Origin: Asticcacaulis solisilvae
Lineage (GTDB): Bacteria; Pseudomonadota; Alphaproteobacteria; Caulobacterales; Caulobacteraceae
Reading direction: 5' to 3'
Assembly: GCF_017875235.1 (NCBI RefSeq)
Contig: NZ_JAGGMI010000006.1
Coordinates: forward strand, 186,001 to 250,000
Length of the DNA stretch: 64,000 bases
The translations under genes were made by a program, and so were the position numbers. Below, one piece after another: positions 35,991-44,041 of the stretch. The notes beneath the pieces are model-generated. The model did not search any database. It saw only the letters and a program-made list of their open reading frames with translations, and was not told the DNA's origin. Position 1 is the first letter of the stretch; each line of letters opens with the position of its first letter.

Positions 35991-36575
35991 TTAGGTGAAG
36001 CGGTCGACCAGGCTACGCACTTCGGCACGGCACGCGTCCAGGCTTTGCGACGTATCTATTAGGAAATGCGCGCGTTTGCGCTTTTCGGCGTCGGGCATCT
36101 GCCGGCTCAGGATCGCGGCGAACTTTTCCTCGGTCATGCCAGGCCGGGCCATGACGCGCTGACGCTGGACATCCGCCGGCGCCGACACGACCAGGACATA
36201 GTCAAGATGGCTTTCCGCGCCCGTTTCATAGAGCAGGGGGATGTCGGCCACAATCATATCGGCGCCGTCTTTTTCCTGCGCGGCGACAAAGGCCGCCCGG
36301 TCCTCGACGACAAGCGGATGGACGATAGCATTGAGCCGGTCGAAGCCGTTTTCGGCCGTCTTGAGCGCGGCCGAAAGCTTGACGCGGTCCACGACATTAT
36401 CGGTCAGGACATCGCCAAACGCTTCGGTTAGCCGGGATTTCAGAACCGGGGAGGCGGCATAGAGCCGGTGGACGGCTTCATCGGCATCCCACACCGGCAC
36501 GCCTTCATCGCGAAACATCCGCGCAATGGTCGACTTACCCATGCCGATCGAGCCGGTGAGGCCGAGCCGGATCAC
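35991..36575 (-). CDS. coaE: Dephospho-CoA kinase
   Basis: A 194-residue P-loop kinase performing the last step of coenzyme A synthesis. The Walker A is GLTGSIGMGKST, followed by GVPVWDADEAVHRLY and VVEDRAAFVAAQE, and DIPLLYETGAESHLDYVLVV. GTG 36575 overlaps the aroE stop by 4 bp (GTGA). Confidence 0.96.
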   Translation of the reverse strand: MIRLGLTGSIGMGKSTIARMFRDEGVPVWDADEAVHRLYAASPVLKSRLTEAFGDVLTDNVVDRVKLSAALKTAENGFDRLNAIVHPLVVEDRAAFVAAQEKDGADMIVADIPLLYETGAESHLDYVLVVSAPADVQRQRVMARPGMTEEKFAAILSRQMPDAEKRKRAHFLIDTSQSLDACRAEVRSLVDRFT

Positions 36576-37471
36576 TTTTCACCCAGATATTGAAGCGCCA
36601 GGCCGCGAATATCGTAATCGGCATCGGGAAGCCGACCGTAAAAGGCTTCAAAGCTCGGCCGGGCCTGTTCGATCAGCATGCCCAGGCCATCGACGGTTTT
36701 CAGGCCGCGTTCTTCGGCGGCCTTGAGCCAGTTGGTCTTCAGCGGCCGGTAGGTCATGTCCATGATCGTTGCATTATCGCCCAGCGCATCGAACAAGGGC
36801 AGGGGGCCGCCCGAAGCCGCATTGATGACCGCCACGGCGCCGGCAAAGGCACGGTCGACATCGGTCAGTTCATAGGCTGTGACCTTTTGTCGGAAGGAGA
36901 TGGTTTTTTCCTTGCCGGTCAAGTGGATATGCGACTGGTCGGTCTGGAAGGCGAAGACCAGGTCTTCGGCGCGGGCCAGGGTCCGGTTGACAATGCGCAC
37001 TTCGGGGCTGCCGGCCTCCAGCATGGCGGCGACGGCGGCACGCGAAGCCCCACCGGCACCCATGATGACCACCGGGCCGGATTTCAGGTCGCAGTCCGGC
37101 GCCTGGAGTTCAAAGGCGCGGATCAGGCCATGGCCGTCGGTGCTTTGGGCATGGACATAGCCGTCGTCGTCAAAGGTCAGCACATTGGCCGAGCCGCAGT
37201 GACGCGCGCTTTCGGCGACGGTGTCCGCCAGCGCCAGGGCTTGGGCCTTGAAGGGCGCGGTGATGTTGAGGCCCTTGATGCCATTGGTGCGGCACGACAG
37301 GATCAGGCGTTCGAAAGCGTGTTCGTCCTTGGGTCCGAAGGCGGCATAGACGCCGTTCACCTTCATGGTCCGCAGCCAGGCATTGTGCAGGAAGGGGCTC
37401 ATTGAGTGATGAACCGGCTGGCCAACGATAGCGGCGACCTTGGCCGCGCCTGTGGGGAGGGTATCGATCAT
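36572..37471 (-). CDS. aroE: Shikimate dehydrogenase
   Basis: A 299-residue NADP-dependent enzyme of the shikimate pathway. The substrate motif is PVHHSMSPFLHNAWL, with GLNITAPFKAQAL carrying the catalytic Lys, and the cofactor site is VIMGAGGASRAAVAAM. Usual length is about 270-290. The ATG overlaps the maf stop by 4 bp (ATGA), so maf-aroE-coaE are coupled. Confidence 0.96.
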   Translation of the reverse strand: MIDTLPTGAAKVAAIVGQPVHHSMSPFLHNAWLRTMKVNGVYAAFGPKDEHAFERLILSCRTNGIKGLNITAPFKAQALALADTVAESARHCGSANVLTFDDDGYVHAQSTDGHGLIRAFELQAPDCDLKSGPVVIMGAGGASRAAVAAMLEAGSPEVRIVNRTLARAEDLVFAFQTDQSHIHLTGKEKTISFRQKVTAYELTDVDRAFAGAVAVINAASGGPLPLFDALGDNATIMDMTYRPLKTNWLKAAEERGLKTVDGLGMLIEQARPSFEAFYGRLPDADYDIRGLALQYLGEK

Positions 37472-38058
37472 GGGTTCAGCACCTTCAGTTGGCGGAGTTT
37501 GCCCAATAAGGGCAGGAGAGGGAGGCCCAGCACGGTGAAATAATCACCGCGGATGCTGTCGAACAGGTGAACGCCCGAGCCTTCGAGCATGTAATTGCCA
37601 ACGGTCGACAGCAGTTTTTCACCGGCCTCATCGAGATAGCGGTCGATGAAGGCGTCGGTAAGGGGGCGGACGGACATTTCGGCGGTTTCGACCGATGACC
37701 AGATGAGCTGGCCGTTTTCACACAGGGCCATGCCGGCGTGAAGATAGTGGGTCTTGCCGCTCATCCGGCGCAGGAGGTCGCGGGCAGCGTCCATGTCGGG
37801 GGATTTGCTGATCAGGTCGTTGTCGAGCTGCAGGACCTGGTCGCCGCCCAGGACCATACCGGGGTTTGTCGAGGCGACCTGCTGGGCCTTGGCCTCGGCC
37901 AGGCGCATGGCAATGGCTTTGGGAGTAAAGCCACGCAGCAGGCAGTCGTCCTTGATCTGGTCTTCATCAACTGTAGACGGGATTTTGACGAAGGGTATAC
38001 CGGCATTGCTAAGAAGCATGGCGCGGGAGGCGGAGCCGGAGGCGAGGATTAAGGTCAT
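37468..38058 (-). CDS. maf: Maf-like nucleotide pyrophosphatase
   Basis: A 196-residue Maf/YceF-type protein hydrolysing non-canonical or modified nucleoside triphosphates. It begins with the signature LILASGSASRAMLLSNAG and has LGGDQVLQLDND, LLRRMSGKTHYLHAG and SVGNYMLEGSG-type blocks (STVGNYMLEGSGVHLF). It is the first gene after the three-hairpin module at 38067. Confidence 0.95.
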   Translation of the reverse strand: MTLILASGSASRAMLLSNAGIPFVKIPSTVDEDQIKDDCLLRGFTPKAIAMRLAEAKAQQVASTNPGMVLGGDQVLQLDNDLISKSPDMDAARDLLRRMSGKTHYLHAGMALCENGQLIWSSVETAEMSVRPLTDAFIDRYLDEAGEKLLSTVGNYMLEGSGVHLFDSIRGDYFTVLGLPLLPLLGKLRQLKVLNP

Positions 38059-38066
38059 TTAGAATA

Positions 38067-38217
38067 TGCAGGGGTCTTGGACCCCTGCACCCCAGAACGC
38101 GACAGCGTTTAGTTAGTTCAATAATAAAAGCCGGGCCCTTTTAGCCCGGCTTTTATTATTGAAGCAATTAATCACTTCCGACTTTTGGGGTTCAGGGGTC
38201 CAAGACCCCTGCAAGCC
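38067..38217. repeat. Three-hairpin intergenic module, type B
   Basis: Left unit GCAGGGGTC-TTG-GACCCCTGCACCCC and right unit GGGGTTCAGGGGTC-CAA-GACCCCTGC are inverted copies. The centre is a perfect 19-bp stem, TTCAATAATAAAAGCCGGG with its complement (38117-38163), which has A- and T-runs suited to termination both ways. It lies 3' of ppsR and 5' of maf and matches the module at 23746 in layout and flanking words. Confidence 0.85.
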
Positions 38218-39087
38218 TTAAATACCTCCGAGCCTACCGGTCCGCTTCTCGTTCAACAGGCTGATGATATTCGCCGCGGTTTCTTCCACGGACCGCCGCG
38301 TCACATCGATCACCGGCCATTCCTTGCGTTCGAAATATCGGCGGGCGGCGATAATTTCCTGCCGCACGGCTTCCTGGTCGGTATAGGTCGACGGCCGGTC
38401 GTCATTATTCAAGGTCAGCAGGCGGTTGCGCCGTATCTGAATCAGGCGTTCCGGCGAAGCGATCAGACCGACAATCAGCGGGTCATTGAGGCCATCGAGG
38501 TCTTCCGACGGATCGCGGCCGGGCACCAGTGGAATATTGGCCGCCTTGATGCCGCGGTGCGCCAGATAGATGCAGGTCGGGGTCTTCGACGTCCGCGACA
38601 CGCCGACCAGGACGACGTCGGCCTGGCGCAGCTTGTCCGCCATGGCGCCGTCGTCGTGGGCGATGGCGTAGTTCAAGGCTTCGATGCGTTCGAAATACTC
38701 ATTGTCGAGATTGTGCTGGGCGCCGACGCGCTTGGACACCGACGCCCCCAGGTGCCGCGAAAACGCCACAACCAGCGGGTCAAGCACGCCGATCGACGGT
38801 ATATCCAGTTCCCGGCACCGCGCTTCCAGCATGGTGCGCAGTTCAACATCAACGATGGTGTGCAGGACGATGCCCGGGAAACTCTCGATTTCCGTCATGG
38901 CGCGGTCGAGCTGCTTTTCCGAACGGATCAGAACATAGATATGTTCGATTGGCAGGATGCCTTCGAAACGCGCCGCCGCCGCCTTGGCCAGGGCGTTCAG
39001 GGTCTCGCCCGTCGAGTCTGAGACCAGGTGAACGTGGAAATAGGTGCCGATACGGCCGGAGGGCAGGGTGTTGGCGGTTTCGGACAT
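38218..39087 (-). CDS. ppsR: PEP synthase/PPDK regulatory protein (kinase-pyrophosphorylase, DUF299)
   Basis: A 289-residue bifunctional regulator that phosphorylates and dephosphorylates pyruvate phosphate dikinase or PEP synthase using ADP and phosphate. Visible are FHVHLVSDSTGETLNALAKA at the N-terminus, VLVGVSRTSKTPTCIYLAHRGIKAANIPLVPG (P-loop-like core) and the C-terminal YFERKEWPVIDVTRRSVEETAA. In Caulobacter and Rickettsia the orthologue (RP001) borders the replication origin, as here. Confidence 0.94.
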   Translation of the reverse strand: MSETANTLPSGRIGTYFHVHLVSDSTGETLNALAKAAAARFEGILPIEHIYVLIRSEKQLDRAMTEIESFPGIVLHTIVDVELRTMLEARCRELDIPSIGVLDPLVVAFSRHLGASVSKRVGAQHNLDNEYFERIEALNYAIAHDDGAMADKLRQADVVLVGVSRTSKTPTCIYLAHRGIKAANIPLVPGRDPSEDLDGLNDPLIVGLIASPERLIQIRRNRLLTLNNDDRPSTYTDQEAVRQEIIAARRYFERKEWPVIDVTRRSVEETAANIISLLNEKRTGRLGGI

Positions 39088-39101
39088 GAGGAGCCTTTAT
39101 G

Positions 39102-39222
39102 CCGGGGTGTGGGGGTTTTGACCCCACGAACCTGCTTTTATCTTTCCCTGGCTTTCACCCGCAAGGGGTGAAAGCAGGAAAGATATAAAGATATCAGGAA
39201 GGCTTGGGGCAGGGCCCCAAAA
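39102..39222. repeat. Three-hairpin module at the left edge of the origin
   Basis: Left hairpin GTGGGGGTTTTGACCCCAC. The centre is a long hairpin (39139-39185) with stems TATCTTTCC/GGAAAGATA and GCTTTCACCC/GGGGTGAAAGC around a GCAA-type loop. Right hairpin TTGGGGC-AGG-GCCCCAA (about 39204-39220). Unlike the other modules it is not at a visible gene 3' end; it lies upstream of ppsR, next to the origin. Confidence 0.7.
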
Positions 39223-39265
39223 CCCGATCAAAAAGAATCCTGTGCACTGAATCCGTGGACAAACG

Positions 39266-39292
39266 CCTGACAAGTTGCGCGCAACTGTCAGG
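39266..39292. promoter_or_regulatory. 27-bp dyad in the origin
   Basis: CCTGACA(A)GTTGCG faces CGCAACTGTCAGG: 13-bp arms that pair perfectly apart from one bulged A. No known origin-binding protein site fits it by eye. Confidence 0.6.
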
Positions 39293-39367
39293 AGAAATTC
39301 GAGAACGCCGTTCCCCTGTGATCAGAGGTGGAAAATAGCCGAATTTATCCCTGTTCTGACCAATTGG

Positions 39368-39382
39368 TTAATAATGTATGAA
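39368..39382. promoter_or_regulatory. Candidate CtrA box, one mismatch
   Basis: TTAA-TAATGTA-TGAA differs from TTAA-N7-TTAA at one base. It lies 26 bp to the left of the perfect box. Confidence 0.5.
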
Positions 39383-39407
39383 TGTGCGACGGTTTCATGT
39401 GAATGGC

Positions 39408-39422
39408 TTAACACTTTATTAA
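39408..39422. promoter_or_regulatory. CtrA box, perfect match
   Basis: TTAA-CACTTTA-TTAA followed by C exactly fits the TTAA-N7-TTAA(C) site of the cell-cycle regulator CtrA, which in C. crescentus blocks initiation by binding five such sites in Cori. Confidence 0.8.
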
Positions 39423-39470
39423 CCATTCACACCCGGCCGGGAAAACATCTTTACGAAGTTTTAACGATAG

Positions 39471-39485
39471 TTAGCGTTTGGTTAA
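39471..39485. promoter_or_regulatory. Candidate CtrA box, one mismatch
   Basis: TTAG-CGTTTGG-TTAA differs from the consensus at one base. A half-site TTAACGATAGT sits just to its left (39461). Confidence 0.6.
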
Positions 39486-39676
39486 TTATCCCAACTTCCC
39501 ACAGGCGTGTGGATGGTCTTTTTCAAGAATGGGACGGATTGTGAAAAAGCCGGGACAACCGCAAAGCCTGCGGCAATTTTCCACGTCATCCCCGCCACTA
39601 AAAACCTCTTCTTCCTCTTTCTTCTTTTTAGAGGGTTCTCTAAGAGGGAGCCTCGTTTTGCACCGGGATTGACTCC

Positions 39677-40702
39677 ATGAACCCTCCTCAGGCATCCATA
39701 CTCCAGGTTCTGGCGGGTCAGACCGTCAGCCCTACTCCGGTATGGTTCATGCGTCAGGCCGGGCGCTACCTGCCAGAATACCGCGAGCTTCGCGCCTCGA
39801 CGTCAGGCTTCGTCGATTTTTGTCTGAACCCGGAAAAATCAGCCGAGGCGACGCTGCAGCCCATCCGCCGTTTCGGGTTTGACGCGGCCATACTTTTCTC
39901 CGACATCCTGATGATTCCACTCGCCCTGGGTCAGGATCTGACCTTCGCAGCCGGGGAGGGGCCGATTCTTGGGGAACTGCCCGACACCGCCTTCATGCGC
40001 GACAAGGCGCCGGATGCCGGCCAGGCGTTGAGGAACGTTGGAGAGACCGTCCAGCGCGTGCGTAGCGCCCTTGGTTCGGAAACGACGCTGATCGGCTTCT
40101 GCGGGGGCCCCTGGACCGTCATGACCTACATGCTGAACGGCAAGAAGGCCCACGATCGCAGCCTGATCCGCAGCTTCGTCTATGAGCAGCCGGAAAAGGT
40201 CGCGGACGTCCTCGATATCGTCATCGAAGCCTCCGCCCATTATCTTAAAATGCAGGCCGACGCCGGCGCCCAGGTGCTGAAGATCTTCGAAAGCTGGGCG
40301 GAAGGGTTCCCGGATCCCTATTTCGACCAGCTGGTCACTCAACCGCACATCCGCCTGATTCAACGCGTCCGGCAACTGGGCGTGACCCTGCCGATCATTG
40401 GCTTTCCGAGAGGCGCCGAAGCCCGCTGTCAGAGCTATCTCGATGTTGTCCCGGTCGATGCCTTGGCCTTGGGCACAGCAACGCCGCTGGCGCTCGGCAA
40501 ACAGCTCCAGGCGCAAAAGCCGATCCAGGGTGCGCTTGATCCGGTGGTCTTGCGGTCAGGCGGCGCGGCATTGGACGCACAGATCGACGGAATCCTTGAG
40601 GCCTGGGGGCAGGGGCCCTTGATCTTCAACCTGGGCCACGGCATTTTCCCGGATACGCCCATCGCACACGTCGAACAGGCGCTGAAACGGATCAGAGGCT
40701 GA
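39677..40702 (+). CDS. hemE: Uroporphyrinogen decarboxylase
   Basis: A 341-residue enzyme converting uroporphyrinogen III to coproporphyrinogen III. The signature WFMRQAGRYLPEYRELR is at residues 23-39 and the second, GFCGGPWTVMTYML, near 137-150; FPRGAEARCQSYL and the C-terminal FNLGHGIFPDTP are also conserved. ATG 39677 starts directly after the origin, and its stop overlaps hemH as TGATG. In C. crescentus hemE transcription begins inside Cori. Confidence 0.97.
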   Translation: MNPPQASILQVLAGQTVSPTPVWFMRQAGRYLPEYRELRASTSGFVDFCLNPEKSAEATLQPIRRFGFDAAILFSDILMIPLALGQDLTFAAGEGPILGELPDTAFMRDKAPDAGQALRNVGETVQRVRSALGSETTLIGFCGGPWTVMTYMLNGKKAHDRSLIRSFVYEQPEKVADVLDIVIEASAHYLKMQADAGAQVLKIFESWAEGFPDPYFDQLVTQPHIRLIQRVRQLGVTLPIIGFPRGAEARCQSYLDVVPVDALALGTATPLALGKQLQAQKPIQGALDPVVLRSGGAALDAQIDGILEAWGQGPLIFNLGHGIFPDTPIAHVEQALKRIRG

Positions 40703-41727
40703 TGAAACGCATTGCCGTCTTGCTGTTCAATCTTGGCGGGCCGAAAAACCCGGAAGACGTCAAGCCGTTTCTCTACAATCTGTTCCGCGACAAGTACATT
40801 ATCGACCTGCCGTTCGGCATCCGTCAGGGCGTAGCCTCTATGATCGCCAGCCGGCGCGCCCCCGAAGCGCGCAAGAACTATGCCCATATGGGCGGCGGCT
40901 CACCGATCCTGCGTGAGACAGAGGCACAAGCCCAGGCGCTGGAAGCCTATATCAACAGCCATACCAAGGGCCTTGAGACGCGAGTCTTTATCGGCATGCG
41001 CTACTGGCATCCGTTCGTGGAACAAGCCGCGGCCGATATCGCTGCCTGGCGGCCGGATGAAGTCGTTCTGCTGCCGCTCTATCCGCAGTTCTCATCGACC
41101 ACGACTTTGACGGCCGTTGAAGCGTTCAAGAAAGCGTACAAGGGCACAGCCAAGGTCACCGAGGTCTGCTGCTATTCGCACAATGATCATTTCATCAAGG
41201 CGCATGCCGATCTGATCCGGGCCAGACTCAAGACCGTCAAAGACCGTAAGGACTATCGCTTGTTGTTCTCGGCGCATGGTCTGCCGGAAAAGATCGTCAA
41301 ACAGGGCGATCCCTATCAGTCGCAGGTCGAAGCGACTGTCGCGCGCGTTATGACGTTGCTGGACATGCCGATCGAGCACGTCATCTGTTATCAGAGCCGC
41401 GTCGGGCCGTTGAAGTGGATCGGGCCATCGACGGACGAGACCATCCGCCAGGCGGGCAGGGATGGCAAGAATGTTATCGTCGTGCCGATCGCTTTCGTGT
41501 CTGAGCACATCGAAACCCTGGTCGAGCTCGATATTGAATACGGCCATCTGGCCAAGGACGCCGGCGTTTCCGACTATATTCGTATCCCGGCGCTGGGTGT
41601 CGATGAAAACTATATCAGGGCCCTGAACGACGAAGTGCTGAAAGCCGTCGGGTCTTCCGAAGCTGTGATCGGCGACCACGATTGTGACGCCTGTCATGGG
41701 TTCTGCCCGAAAAGGAGAGCCGGATGA
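40702..41727 (+). CDS. hemH: Ferrochelatase
   Basis: A 341-residue enzyme inserting ferrous iron into protoporphyrin IX. It shows AVLLFNLGGPKNPEDVKPFLYNL, the catalytic His context LLFSAHGLPEKIVKQGDPY and the Glu region PIAFVSEHIETLVELDIEY. The C-terminal Cys cluster CDACHGFCPKRRAG may hold part of a [2Fe-2S] site, known in the Caulobacter enzyme. It overlaps hemE by 1 bp and hemJ by 4 bp. Confidence 0.97.
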   Translation: MKRIAVLLFNLGGPKNPEDVKPFLYNLFRDKYIIDLPFGIRQGVASMIASRRAPEARKNYAHMGGGSPILRETEAQAQALEAYINSHTKGLETRVFIGMRYWHPFVEQAAADIAAWRPDEVVLLPLYPQFSSTTTLTAVEAFKKAYKGTAKVTEVCCYSHNDHFIKAHADLIRARLKTVKDRKDYRLLFSAHGLPEKIVKQGDPYQSQVEATVARVMTLLDMPIEHVICYQSRVGPLKWIGPSTDETIRQAGRDGKNVIVVPIAFVSEHIETLVELDIEYGHLAKDAGVSDYIRIPALGVDENYIRALNDEVLKAVGSSEAVIGDHDCDACHGFCPKRRAG

Positions 41728-42176
41728 ACTGGTATGATCTGGCGCGCGGGCTGCACATTCTGGCGGTGATCGCGTGGATGGCCGGACTTTTGTATCTGCC
41801 GCGCCTGTTCGTCTATCACGTCCAGAACGCTGACAAGCCGGACGTTGTTAATGTCTTTGCGGTCATGGAGCGCAACCTGCTCAAGATCATCATGAACCCG
41901 GCGATGATCGCGGCCTGGGTGTTCGGCGTGTGGTTGTTGTACCTGCGTTTTTCGGCCGATTGGTCGGTGGCGATGAAGCAGCCCTGGCTGCATGTGAAGC
42001 TGTTGGGGGTTGTGCTGATGACCGGCTACCACCACTTCCTGCTGGCGCGTTTCAAGAAGCTGCAGGCGGGTGAGCCTGCCGGCAGCGAGAAGTTTTGGCG
42101 CCGGATCAATGAGGTGCCCTTCCTATTGGCGATTGTCATCGTGACGGCGGTAACGTTGGAGTACGGGTCAAGGTAA
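41724..42176 (+). CDS. hemJ: Protoporphyrinogen oxidase HemJ
   Basis: A 150-residue four-helix membrane protein oxidising protoporphyrinogen IX to protoporphyrin IX. It carries the HemJ pattern LHILAVIAWMAGLLYLPRLFVYH and WLHVKLLGVVLMTGYHHF, with the essential His residues. AAGGAG precedes ATG 41724, which overlaps the hemH stop (ATGA). The operon thus encodes decarboxylase, chelatase and oxidase of late haem synthesis. The stop codon lies inside the left inverted repeat of the next element. Confidence 0.95.
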   Translation: MNWYDLARGLHILAVIAWMAGLLYLPRLFVYHVQNADKPDVVNVFAVMERNLLKIIMNPAMIAAWVFGVWLLYLRFSADWSVAMKQPWLHVKLLGVVLMTGYHHFLLARFKKLQAGEPAGSEKFWRRINEVPFLLAIVIVTAVTLEYGSR

Positions 42177-42312
42177 ACTTGTGGGGTTTGGGGCCTGAGG
42201 CCCCAAGACTTGCCACCTTGGCCTGTCCTGAAGGACGGGCCAGGGAAGTATAATAAGATTTGTGGGGTCCCAAGAAACGTTCTTTGGCCCCACGCCCCAC
42301 AAGTTTACCTTG
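42169..42312. repeat. Intergenic module with perfect 18-bp terminal inverted repeats
   Basis: CAAGGTAAACTTGTGGGG (42169-42186) and its exact complement (42295-42312) bound a 144-bp element. Inside are GGGGCC-TGA-GGCCCC, a hairpin GGCCTGTCC-TGAA-GGACGGGCC (about 42220-42242) and GTGGGGTCC ... GGCCCCAC. The GTGGGGTTTGGGGCC...CCAAGACTT part matches 34239-34266 at all but one base. The left end includes the last two codons of hemJ. Confidence 0.85.
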
Positions 42313-42532
42313 ACCGTTCCCACCGTAGGTGTATTTTCCCCTCGATTTTGCGCAGGCGCATCGTTCGCGCGCAATACCCAATACAGGCGCCACGGTTCTC
42401 GTCGGATAGCCTTTCCACTAAATTCCATCGCCTTTTCAAACAGTTGTACGAAAAGGCATCAGGTTATTCGTCCCTCGCAGGTGTCCTCACCTGGTGCGTG
42501 GCCGCATAGCTAAAGCATACGAAAGCAAGACC
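42313..42532 (+). promoter_or_regulatory. rho leader region
   Basis: A 220-bp gap before rho with no convincing gene. The strand is C/T-rich and poor in G (for example TTCCCACC, TTTTCCCCTCGATTTT, CGTCCCTCGCAGGTGTCC), which would suit Rho loading and autoregulation as in E. coli; this is inference. A small AGGTG..CACCT hairpin lies near 42478-42493. Confidence 0.35.
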
Positions 42533-43906
42533 ATGAGTGAAGATTCCGAAATCGAAGGTGTCGGCGAAGAACTGCTCGACACCGAAGCCGAAACGGAAAC
42601 CGAAGACCAGGACGAGGAAGCCAGTGAAGGCTCCATGAAGGGCGAGAAGATGTCTCTTCAGACCCTGAAGGACAAATCGCCTACCGACCTTCTCACCTTT
42701 GCCGAAAACCTGGGCGTCGAAAACGCCTCCAACCTGCGAAAGCAGGATATGATGTTCGCTGTCCTGAAAGCGCTCGCCGAAGAAGGCGTCGAGATCACCG
42801 GCTCGGGCGTCGTCGAAGTCCTGCAGGACGGTTTCGGCTTCCTGCGTTCGCCCGAAGCCAATTACCTGCCGGGCCCCGACGACATCTACGTCTCGCCCCA
42901 GCAGATTCGCCGTCACGGCCTTCGCACCGGCGACACGGTCGAAGGTCCGATCCGCAGCCCGCGCGAAGGTGAACGCTACTTCGCCCTGCTCAAGATCCAG
43001 ACGATCAATTTCGAAGACCCCGAGACCATCCGTCACAAGGTCCACTTCGACAACCTGACGCCGCTCTATCCCGAGCAACGCCTGTGGATGGAGATCGAGG
43101 ACCCGACCCTTAAGGACCGTTCCGGCCGCATCATCGACATCGTGGCCCCGCTCGGCAAAGGCCAGCGCTGCCTGATCGTCGCTCCGCCGCGCGTCGGTAA
43201 GACGGTCATGTTGCAGAACATTGCCAAGTCGGTCGCCGCCAACCACCCGGACTGCTATCTGATCGTTCTGCTGATCGACGAACGTCCGGAAGAAGTGACC
43301 GACATGCAGCGCACCGTGCGCGGCGAAGTCATCTCCTCGACCTTCGACGAGCCGGCCACCCGCCACGTCCAGGTCGCTGAAATGGTCATCGAAAAGGCCA
43401 AGCGTCTGGTTGAACATAAGCGCGATGTCGTCATCCTGCTCGACTCGATCACCCGTCTCGGCCGCGCCTACAACACCGTCGTGCCATCGTCGGGCAAGGT
43501 TCTGACCGGCGGCGTCGACGCCAACGCCCTGCAACGTCCGAAGCGCTTCTTCGGCGCCGCGCGGAACATCGAAGAAGGCGGCTCGCTGACCATCATCGCC
43601 ACCGCCCTGATCGACACCGGCTCGCGCATGGACGAAGTCATCTTCGAAGAATTCAAGGGCACTGGCAACTCGGAAATCGTCCTCGACCGTAAGGTCGCCG
43701 ACAAGCGCGTCTTCCCGGCCATGGACGTCCTCAAGTCCGGTACACGTAAGGAAGAACTGCTCACCGAGAAGTCGAACCTGCAGAAGACCTACGTTCTGCG
43801 CCGTATCCTCAACCCGATGGGCGCCCAGGATGCGATCGAGTTCCTCAGCGACAAGCTGCGTCAAACGAAGAACAATGCAGAGTTCTTCCAGTCGATGAAT
43901 ACTTGA
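42533..43906 (+). CDS. rho: Transcription termination factor Rho
   Basis: A 457-residue hexameric RNA helicase. After an acidic N-terminal extension (about 1-40) come the helical domain ([21 protein letters not shown]), the OB-fold RNA-binding domain ([40 protein letters not shown]), the Walker [14 protein letters not shown]-type loop, Walker [18 protein letters not shown] and the Q/R loops ([15 protein letters not shown]). ATG 42533 (MSEDSEIEG) is the best start. Confidence 0.97.
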   Translation: MSEDSEIEGVGEELLDTEAETETEDQDEEASEGSMKGEKMSLQTLKDKSPTDLLTFAENLGVENASNLRKQDMMFAVLKALAEEGVEITGSGVVEVLQDGFGFLRSPEANYLPGPDDIYVSPQQIRRHGLRTGDTVEGPIRSPREGERYFALLKIQTINFEDPETIRHKVHFDNLTPLYPEQRLWMEIEDPTLKDRSGRIIDIVAPLGKGQRCLIVAPPRVGKTVMLQNIAKSVAANHPDCYLIVLLIDERPEEVTDMQRTVRGEVISSTFDEPATRHVQVAEMVIEKAKRLVEHKRDVVILLDSITRLGRAYNTVVPSSGKVLTGGVDANALQRPKRFFGAARNIEEGGSLTIIATALIDTGSRMDEVIFEEFKGTGNSEIVLDRKVADKRVFPAMDVLKSGTRKEELLTEKSNLQKTYVLRRILNPMGAQDAIEFLSDKLRQTKNNAEFFQSMNT

Positions 43907-43990
43907 TGAAGCTCAAGCGCCGCATGGCTCGCGCAAACGTGCGCGGCGGCCGGTCGGCCTTGCCTTCGGAATACTTTAATTAACCCTTGC

Positions 43991-44021
43991 CAACCCGATA
44001 TGACACCCTCATATCGGGTTG
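43991..44021 (+). terminator. Perfect 13-bp hairpin after rho
   Basis: CAACCCGATATGA pairs perfectly with TCATATCGGGTTG around CACCC and is followed by TCATCTTTCT. It lies 85 bp past the rho stop and only 20 bp before the next start codon, so it may end rho transcription or gate the next gene. Confidence 0.7.
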
Positions 44022-44041
44022 TCATCTTTCTGGAGCCCAAT

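Larger units (their letters stand above)
39226..39676. other. oriC: Chromosomal replication origin (Cori-like), also hemE promoter region
   Basis: There is no gene in this 450-bp part of the ppsR-hemE gap. It holds a perfect CtrA box (39408-39422), one-mismatch CtrA boxes (39368-39382, 39471-39485), degenerate DnaA-box candidates (39254-39262 and 39508-39516 on the minus strand, 39577-39585 on the plus strand), GANTC sites (39235, 39249, 39671), a long dyad (39266-39292), an AT-rich core (about 39340-39490) and a 25-base pyrimidine tract (39605-39629). The flanking genes are those bordering C. crescentus Cori. No DnaA box is a perfect consensus match. The hemE promoter must also lie here. Confidence 0.85.

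Noticed and set aside
39486-39695. Small minus-strand open frame in the origin-hemE gap
   Set aside because: Composition comes from the pyrimidine tract (Lys/Glu run); no ribosome site; overlaps the hemE start.
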